Assembly (NCBI GenBank): GCA_947565265.1
Contig: CANOFK010000071.1
Coordinates: forward strand, 1 to 6,573
Direction: 5' to 3'
Length of the DNA: 6,573 nt
Origin: an uncultured Clostridia bacterium
GTDB taxonomy: Bacteria; Bacillota; Clostridia; Oscillospirales; Acutalibacteraceae
Positions 1 to 3,732 of this stretch are shown in pieces (position 1 is the first letter of the stretch; every line of letters starts with the position of its first letter). The position numbers and the translations under genes were made by a program. The notes under the pieces are model-generated. The model searched no databases, had not been told where the DNA came from, and was given only the letters and a program-made list of their open reading frames with translations.

Positions 1-107
1 CGTCAAAAATCCTCGAAAGGCTGCAAGCCTTTCTTGCGGTTTTTTCCTTGAAAGCTCTGGTTTTCGGACAAAAATCCGACATTTCTCCGGTTTTAAAACA
101 GACTCTA
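1..107 (-). mobile_element. MITE-like repeat, copy A (truncated by window edge)
   Basis: This is the partial copy of a short repeat whose complete copy lies at 3540-3705 in the opposite orientation. Position n here aligns with position 3647-n there, without gaps over 107 bp and with 5 mismatches (positions 1, 56, 59, 65, 79), about 95% identity. Its inner end is the inverted terminal sequence ending in TA at 106-107. It contains a perfect 8-bp hairpin (15-22 with 26-33, loop 23-25) followed by a T run at 40-45, which resembles a weak terminator reading toward mntP. About 58 bp of the element should lie to the left of the window. It has no credible protein of its own, so it is a non-autonomous element or intergenic repeat; the transposase family is not identified. 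Confidence 0.85.
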
Positions 108-143
108 AGCCAGATAGGCTGCGGCCGGAAGGAGGAAACAGGT

Positions 144-704
144 ATGGGGCTGGCGGAACTGTTTTTGGTGGCGGTGGGGCTTTCGATGGACGCCTTTGCC
201 GTGGCGATATGCAAGGGGCTGGCGCTGCAAAAGGCCAGCGGTAAAAGCATGGCGCTGGTGGGGCTGTGGTTTGGGGGCTTTCAGGCGCTGATGCCGGTGC
301 TGGGGTACCTGGTGGGCGTGCAGTTTAAGGACGCCATTACGGCTATTGACCATTGGATCGCCTTTGGGCTGCTGGCGGTGATTGGCGGCAATATGGTGCG
401 GGAGGCCCTGGCCGGGGACGAGGAGGAGGCGGACGCCTCCCTGGCACCCAAGGCCATGGTGCTGCTGGCCCTGGCCACCAGCATAGACGCCCTGGCCGTG
501 GGGGTGGGCTTTGCCTTCCTCAGCGTGAACATAACCGCCGCCGCGGGCTTTATCGGCGGAGTGACTTTTGTGCTCTCTGCCGCCGGGGTGAAGGTGGGCA
601 GCGTGTTCGGGGCCCGCTATAAGGCCCGCGCCGAACTGGTGGGCGGCGTCATCTTGATTTTGCTGGGCACGAAGATTTTGCTGGAGCACCTGGGGGTGCT
701 TTAA
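144..704 (+). CDS. mntP: MntP-family manganese efflux pump
   Basis: MntP (formerly YebN/UPF0059) exports Mn(II) across the cytoplasmic membrane and protects against manganese excess. The 186-residue length matches the family. About six membrane segments are visible (roughly residues 4-26, 36-58, 68-88, 104-126, 132-154, 165-183) in two similar halves. The paired signatures are LSMDAFAVA with Asp16 and TSIDALAVG with Asp115, and each half also has a second-helix GG motif (GGFQ, GGVT). An acidic loop (GDEEEADAS) joins the halves. The start at 144 is chosen because an AGGAGG-type ribosome site lies at 130-136; the frame stays open upstream to a TTG at 48, but those 32 codons are repeat DNA. Only 36 bp separate the gene from the repeat. 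The manganese (yybP-ykoY) riboswitch common upstream of this family is not seen in the window, and no clear promoter is visible, so transcription may start in or beyond the repeat. Confidence 0.95.
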   Translation: MGLAELFLVAVGLSMDAFAVAICKGLALQKASGKSMALVGLWFGGFQALMPVLGYLVGVQFKDAITAIDHWIAFGLLAVIGGNMVREALAGDEEEADASLAPKAMVLLALATSIDALAVGVGFAFLSVNITAAAGFIGGVTFVLSAAGVKVGSVFGARYKARAELVGGVILILLGTKILLEHLGVL

Positions 705-747
705 GGCTGCCGGCTGCCGGGGCGGGGTGGGTGTGCTGGGGAGGGTG

Positions 748-801
748 CGCAAGGGGCGCTGCCCCTTGCGGATCCCTGCCAGAGGGCCGTGGGCCCTCTG
801 G
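748..801 (+). repeat. Hairpin-pair intergenic repeat, copy 1
   Basis: Two near-perfect hairpins lie in tandem. The first pairs 748-757 with 761-770 around the loop GCT. The second pairs 779-788 with 792-801 around the loop GTG. They are joined by GATCCCTG and followed by ACTCCC. The same design occurs in reverse complement at 1058-1105, with different stem bases but conserved loop and linker character (CGCTG core, a GATCC/AATCC-type linker, and a GGAATCC/GGACTCC-type tail). Compensated stem differences suggest selection for structure. It is not a classic terminator because no T run follows, though it could slow transcription after mntP. Confidence 0.75.
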
Positions 802-1057
802 ACTCCCGATACTGCGCACGGACCGCGCTATGGTTTTAGGGCTTTTGGCACGCGAAGGGGAAACGGGATGGTGACTGGTTTTCTTTTTTTGAAGGGCCAG
901 GCGTGTTTGAAAAATTGAAAAGTGTTTTCTTTTTTATAGAAAAGCTACGGCAAGCGGGAGATGGGCTTGGGGTTTCTTCTTAAAAACGGATTTTTTCTGG
1001 TGAAGGATTTGGCGTTTTCTTTGTTTTAGAGGGTTAAAACCCGGGCCGGAGGGGATT
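802..1057. other. A/T-richer gene-free spacer between two inverted repeats
   Basis: No credible gene is seen on either strand; the open frames here run through the hairpin repeats and have low-complexity, unfamiliar translations. The stretch has many T and A runs (884-890, 930-935, 984-988), unlike the GC-rich genes around it. A short A/T stem (917-921 with 925-929) followed by six T at 930-935 could be a weak terminator for mntP. Whether this is decayed DNA or the core of a repeat unit bounded by the two hairpin pairs cannot be told from one copy. Confidence 0.5.
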
Positions 1058-1105
1058 CCAAAGGGCCAGTGGCCCTTTGGCGGATTCTCAAGGCAGCGCC
1101 TTGAG
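1058..1105 (-). repeat. Hairpin-pair intergenic repeat, copy 2 (inverted)
   Basis: This is the reverse-complement relative of the repeat at 748-801. Hairpin one pairs 1058-1067 with 1071-1080 (stem CCAAAGGGCC, loop AGT). Hairpin two pairs 1087-1094 with 1098-1105 (stem CTCAAGGC, loop AGC). The second stem can be extended by GGCGG at 1079-1083 with CCGCC at 1106-1110 across a small bulge. The two copies point toward each other across about 256 bp. Confidence 0.75.
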
Positions 1106-1142
1106 CCGCCGGAGGCAGGGCGGGTGCGCTGGGGGGGGAGGC

Positions 1143-1171
1143 TTGACCGGCGGCGGGGATTGTGGTACAAT
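1143..1171 (+). promoter_or_regulatory. Sigma-A promoter for the flavoprotein gene
   Basis: TTGACC at 1143-1148 and TACAAT at 1166-1171 are separated by exactly 17 bp, each 5 of 6 to consensus. A TGG at 1163-1165 supplies an extended -10 element. Transcription would start near 1178, giving a leader of about 90 nt before the ATG at 1267. It lies just after the hairpin repeat, so the flavoprotein gene is probably transcribed independently of mntP. Confidence 0.8.
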
Positions 1172-1266
1172 AATGGGCGCCGAAAGGGCGGGGCTTTGCG
1201 GGGGAAGTGGCCGGGGGCCCTGGGGGGATTGAAGGCGTACGACCAACAAAATGCCAGGGGGAGAAT

Positions 1267-1854
1267 ATGGGCTTATTGGAACATAAAAAGCGGCTGCTGG
1301 TGCTGTTTGGCTCGCCCAACAGCCACGGGAGCACCCGGATGCTGCTGGACGGGTTTTTGCGGGAGTTTAAGGAGCGCAAGGAGTGGCAGATCGACGAGAT
1401 GGACACCTACGCGCTGAACCCCCATCCCTGCACCGGCTGCCGGGCCTGCGCCAAAAAGGAGAAGTGCCGGTGGGACGACCTGGACGGCTTTGACAAGGAG
1501 CTGCGCCGCTGCGACCTGCTGGTGGTGGCCTCGCCGGTATACAATGACTCGTTCCCGGCGCCGATGAAGGCGCTTTTGGACCGCACGCAGCGGTATTTTG
1601 AGGCGCGGTTCTCGCTGAACATCAGGCCGCCGGTGAAAAAGCACCGGGACGCGGTGCTGCTGCTGGCCATGGGCCGGGAGGAGGACTTTCCGGTGGAGGT
1701 GACGGCCCACCAACTGCAAAGGGCCTTCAGCGTGATGAACACCACCCTGCGGGGCTGCGCCGTGTGGGACGGCACGGACCGGGGCAGGCAGAACCTGGGC
1801 CCGGCCCTGCAAAAAGCCAGGGCGCTGGCCCTTGAAATCCTGGGCGAGATGTGA
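1267..1854 (+). CDS. Flavodoxin-fold NAD(P)H-dependent oxidoreductase, Isf-like cysteine cluster
   Basis: This is a 195-residue protein of the NADPH-dependent FMN reductase / iron-sulfur flavoprotein superfamily, likely cytoplasmic. A beta strand at residues 9-15 leads into GSPNSHGST (15-23), the FMN phosphate loop. [19 protein letters not shown] (88-106) is the second flavin-contacting segment typical of the family. Between them, Cys55, Cys58, Cys61 and Cys67 form a CX2CX2CX5C cluster that fits the compact CX2CX2CX4-7C motif of archaeal and clostridial Isf proteins, which bind a 4Fe-4S cluster next to FMN. An iron-sulfur cluster is therefore plausible but inferred. The ATG at 1267 follows a GGGGGAG ribosome site; an earlier in-frame start near 1207 has no such site and adds 20 residues before the flavodoxin fold. 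The electron donor and substrate cannot be read from the sequence. It is probably monocistronic or weakly read through into yebC. Confidence 0.88.
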   Translation: MGLLEHKKRLLVLFGSPNSHGSTRMLLDGFLREFKERKEWQIDEMDTYALNPHPCTGCRACAKKEKCRWDDLDGFDKELRRCDLLVVASPVYNDSFPAPMKALLDRTQRYFEARFSLNIRPPVKKHRDAVLLLAMGREEDFPVEVTAHQLQRAFSVMNTTLRGCAVWDGTDRGRQNLGPALQKARALALEILGEM

Positions 1855-1860
1855 TATCAT
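1832..1860 (+). promoter_or_regulatory. Sigma-A promoter of yebC, overlapping the upstream gene's stop
   Basis: TTGAAA at 1832-1837 and TATCAT at 1855-1860 are 17 bp apart. The TGA stop codon of the flavoprotein gene (1852-1854) doubles as the TGN extended -10 element. Transcription would start near 1867, about 28 nt before the yebC ATG at 1895. This suggests that yebC has its own expression even though it follows the flavoprotein gene closely. Confidence 0.75.
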
Positions 1861-1894
1861 TGAAAAAGAAACTTATTGCAAAGTGGGGTTCAAT

Positions 1895-2635
1895 ATGTCT
1901 GGACATTCGAAATGGAACAATATCAAGCGGAAAAAGGAAAAGGCAGACGGCGCCAAGGCGAAGATTTTTACCAAGATCGGCCGGGAACTGGCGGTGGCCG
2001 TGAAGGAGGGGGGCAGCCCTGACCCGGCGGCCAACTCCCGGCTGAAAGACTGCATTGCCAAGGCCAAGGCGGCCAATGTGCCCAACGACAACATCGAGCG
2101 CATTATTAAGCGCGCGGCGGGGGAGGGCAGCGCGGACAGCTACGAGAACATCACCTACGAGGGCTACGGGCCCTGCGGGGTGGCGGTGATTGTGGAAACC
2201 CTGACCGACAACCGCAACCGTACCGCCGCCGACGTGCGCCACGCCTTTGACAAATACGGCGGGAACCTGGGCACGACCGGGTGCGTCAGCTTTATGTTTA
2301 AGGAGAAGGGCGTGATTGTGGTAGAACGGGAGGGCCTGGACGAGGACACGGTGATGGCCGACGCCCTGGAGGCCGGGGCCGCGGATTTTGCCGCGGACGA
2401 GGATGTGTTTGAGATCAGCACCGAGCCGGAGGACTTTAGCGCGGTGCGGGAGGACCTGGAGCAGAAGGGGTATGCTTTTGTTTCCGCCGAGGTGGAGATG
2501 GTGCCGGACACCTACACGGCCATTGCCGACCCGGACACGGTGGTGAAGATGCAGAAGATGCTGGACCTGCTGGAGGACAACGACGACGTGCAGAACGTGT
2601 GGCACAACTGGGACGCCCCGGAGGACGAGGAGTAA
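1895..2635 (+). CDS. yebC: YebC/PmpR (TACO1) family protein
   Basis: The 246-residue protein has the usual length and hallmark N-terminus of the family: [14 protein letters not shown] (1-14), FTKIGREL (25-32), [20 protein letters not shown] (47-66), [10 protein letters not shown] (68-77) and [14 protein letters not shown] (88-101). Family members are annotated as transcriptional regulators, but bacterial YebC and mitochondrial TACO1 have also been linked to translation, helping ribosomes through difficult sequences such as polyproline. The acidic C-terminus ([20 protein letters not shown]) corresponds to the conserved end of domain 3. The ATG at 1895 begins the conserved MSGHSKW; the frame is open 21 codons further up but overlaps the upstream gene. 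The ribosome site is modest (GTGGGG at 1883-1888). It has its own promoter and is followed after 54 bp by the MazG-like gene, with no terminator between. Confidence 0.97.
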   Translation: MSGHSKWNNIKRKKEKADGAKAKIFTKIGRELAVAVKEGGSPDPAANSRLKDCIAKAKAANVPNDNIERIIKRAAGEGSADSYENITYEGYGPCGVAVIVETLTDNRNRTAADVRHAFDKYGGNLGTTGCVSFMFKEKGVIVVEREGLDEDTVMADALEAGAADFAADEDVFEISTEPEDFSAVREDLEQKGYAFVSAEVEMVPDTYTAIADPDTVVKMQKMLDLLEDNDDVQNVWHNWDAPEDEE

Positions 2636-2689
2636 GCCGGCCGGGGAACCGGACAGGCCGGCAATTTGCCGGGAAAAGGAGCGGTTGGG

Positions 2690-3022
2690 ATGGGCAGTTT
2701 TGGGTTTGCGGAGATGCAGGCCATACAGGAGGAGTTGCAGGCACGGTATTTTGAGCGGTGGGGCGGGCTGCGCCCGGAGAAGGGCCGGGACAGCCTTTTG
2801 TGGATGATGATTGAGGCGGGAGAGGCCGCGGATATCATTAAGAAACGGGGGGACGGGCCCATTGTGGACGACCCGGCGGTCCGCCGGCACTTTGTGGAGG
2901 AACTTTGCGACGTGCTGATGTACCTGAATGACGTGATGCTCTGCTATGGGATTGGCCCGGAGGAACTGGAAGAGGCTTACCGGGAAAAACACAGCCGCAA
3001 CATGGGCCGCTGGCCTACCTGA
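2690..3022 (+). CDS. Small MazG-like nucleotide pyrophosphohydrolase
   Basis: The 110-residue, all-helical protein resembles single-domain MazG-type NTP pyrophosphohydrolases, which hydrolyse nucleoside triphosphates to monophosphate and pyrophosphate using metal ions held by acidic residues. The metal-binding pattern is visible as E42xxE45 (with Asp48) in IEAGEAADIIKK and E71xxD74 in EELCDVLMYLNDVM. The ending EELEEAYREKHSRNMGRW is typical of clostridial members as recalled. The ATG at 2690 has an AAAAGGA ribosome site at 2674-2680, 9 nt away; an upstream in-frame TTG at 2666 would swallow that site and is rejected. It follows yebC by 54 bp in the same direction and shares its terminator, so the two are probably co-transcribed. 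The substrate (a damaged or canonical nucleotide) cannot be predicted. Confidence 0.85.
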   Translation: MGSFGFAEMQAIQEELQARYFERWGGLRPEKGRDSLLWMMIEAGEAADIIKKRGDGPIVDDPAVRRHFVEELCDVLMYLNDVMLCYGIGPEELEEAYREKHSRNMGRWPT

Positions 3023-3035
3023 ATGAAATAGCCGG

Positions 3036-3065
3036 AAAGCGGGAGCAGGGGCTCCCGCTTTTTTT
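3036..3065 (+). terminator. Rho-independent terminator of yebC-mazG-like unit
   Basis: An 11-bp stem (3036-3046 with 3051-3061, core AGCGGGAGC/GCTCCCGCT) with loop AGGG is followed by seven T at 3059-3065. It sits 14 bp after the stop of the MazG-like gene and isolates the copper operon from upstream transcription. Confidence 0.95.
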
Positions 3066-3124
3066 GTGCTTGGGGGGAGGGGGCGAAAGGGTGAAAAAAA
3101 GGGGGGATTTTCCCTGATTGGTAC

Positions 3125-3153
3125 TTGACAAATACCCCGCCAGGGTATATACT
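3125..3153 (+). promoter_or_regulatory. Promoter of the csoR-copA copper operon
   Basis: A perfect -35 TTGACA (3125-3130) and a -10 TATACT (3148-3153, 5 of 6) are separated by 17 bp. Transcription would start near 3160. The spacer is almost wholly occupied by a CsoR-type operator, so the strong promoter should be silent when the repressor is bound. Confidence 0.92.
3132..3148 (+). promoter_or_regulatory. CsoR operator 1, in the promoter spacer
   Basis: ATACCCCGCCAGGGTAT has perfect 6-bp inverted half-sites (ATACCC/GGGTAT) with 5 bp between. This is the G/C-tract palindrome type bound by CsoR copper repressors upstream of csoR and copZA operons. Its position between -35 and -10 would block RNA polymerase. 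Cu(I) binding to CsoR should release it. Confidence 0.85.
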
Positions 3154-3157
3154 AAAA

Positions 3158-3174
3158 ATACCCTAGGGGGGTAT
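3158..3174 (+). promoter_or_regulatory. CsoR operator 2, at the transcription start
   Basis: ATACCCTAGGGGGGTAT has the same ATACCC/GGGTAT half-sites and 5-bp centre as operator 1. It overlaps the predicted start site. The centres of the two operators are 26 bp apart, roughly two and a half helix turns, which would place two CsoR tetramers on roughly opposite faces of the DNA. Confidence 0.85.
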
Positions 3175-3221
3175 AAAGGCCCCGCCGGGGGGCAGGTTAG
3201 ATGCGGAGAGGAGGCCCGCCC

Positions 3222-3527
3222 ATGTGCGAGGGATGTTGTAAGGGAAGTAAAAAGACCCGGATGCGCTCGCCGGAAGAACTGAAACGGCTGTGCAACCGGC
3301 TGAGCCGTATTGAGGGGCAGATACGGGGCATACGGGGGATGCTGGAAAAGGACGCGTACTGTATGGATATCCTGGACCAGGCGGCGGCAGCCAACGCCGC
3401 GTTGCGCGCCTTTTCCGGGGAGCTGCTGGCCCAGCACCTGCGTACCTGCGTGGCCCGCGACCTGCGGGCCGGGGACGAGGGTACGGTGGAAGAACTGGCC
3501 GGGGCCCTGCAAAAGCTGATGAAATAA
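3222..3527 (+). CDS. csoR: CsoR-family copper-sensing repressor
   Basis: The 101-residue protein is a four-helix-bundle DNA-binding repressor that releases DNA on binding Cu(I). The helix-1 signature is present as [21 protein letters not shown] (20-40). The Cu(I) ligands are seen as Cys47, His72 and Cys76, with spacings of 25 and 4 identical to the Cys-His-Cys set of known CsoRs; CstR-type sulfur sensors have Cys at the middle position, and RcnR/FrmR have other ligand sets, so a copper role is favoured. An N-terminal MCEGCCKG adds three cysteines (2, 5, 6) of unknown role. The ATG at 3222 is chosen because AGAGGAGG (3207-3214) sits 7 nt upstream; the ATG at 3201 has no site and adds seven residues. 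It is the first gene of the copper operon, preceded by its own operators (autoregulation), and is separated from copA by a repeat element. Confidence 0.94.
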   Translation: MCEGCCKGSKKTRMRSPEELKRLCNRLSRIEGQIRGIRGMLEKDAYCMDILDQAAAANAALRAFSGELLAQHLRTCVARDLRAGDEGTVEELAGALQKLMK

Positions 3528-3539
3528 AGGCCGGCGGGC

Positions 3540-3705
3540 TAGAGTCTGTTTTAAAACCGGAGAAATGCCGGATTTTTGTCCAAAAACGAGGGCTTTCAAG
3601 GAAAAAACCGCAAGAAAGGCTTGCAGCCTTTCGAGGATTTTTGACACAGAAAGCACCGTTTTGGGGCAAAATAGACGGCGTTTCGGCGTTTTAAAACAGG
3701 CGCTA
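3540..3705 (+). mobile_element. MITE-like repeat, copy B (complete), between csoR and copA
   Basis: A complete 166-bp element has terminal inverted repeats. The left end is TAGAGTCTGTTTTAAAAC (3540-3557) and the right end is its inverted counterpart at 3688-3705 with 2 mismatches in 18. Both ends carry TA, consistent with TA target-site duplication as in IS630/Tc1-mariner-type elements, though no transposase is present and the parent family is unknown. Internally there is an 8-bp hairpin (3614-3621 with 3625-3632) followed by a GAGGATTTTT stretch. Bases 3540-3646 match copy A at about 95% in the opposite direction. It fills most of the 205-bp csoR-copA gap, so operon transcripts should carry it as a structured spacer. 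A TTGACA at 3641-3646 has no well-spaced -10. Confidence 0.88.
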
Positions 3706-3732
3706 GGGTCTGGCGGAGAGAGGAGCGGTGCT

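Noticed and set aside
1..143. Manganese (yybP-ykoY) riboswitch ahead of mntP
   Set aside because: Only 36 bp lie between the repeat and the gene, and no riboswitch-like core is recognisable; it could lie left of the window.
727..1406. Small open frames across the 705-1266 gap on both strands
   Set aside because: They run through hairpin repeats or overlap the flavoprotein gene antisense, lack ribosome sites, and give unfamiliar Pro/Arg-rich translations.
2636..2675. GC-rich inverted repeats between yebC and the MazG-like gene as a terminator
   Set aside because: GCCGGCC/GGCCGGC can pair, but no T run follows and the region leads straight into a ribosome site; a strong terminator follows the second gene instead.
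3072..3106. G-run cluster upstream of the copper promoter as a G-quadruplex
   Set aside because: Runs of 6, 5, 3 and 6 G are present, but one loop is 9 nt (TGAAAAAAA); such G-richness is common in this genome's plus strand, so no claim is made.
3641..3676. TTGACA at the end of the repeat as an outward promoter for copA
   Set aside because: No -10 hexamer at 16-18 bp; the nearest A/T candidate (CAAAAT at 3667) is 20 bp away and poor. A weak promoter is not excluded.
3565..3732. Extended CopA start at 3565 (56 extra residues)
   Set aside because: The extension is translated from the repeat element; its ATG has only GGAG 2 nt upstream, while the ATG at 3733 has an excellent ribosome site and begins the heavy-metal domain.
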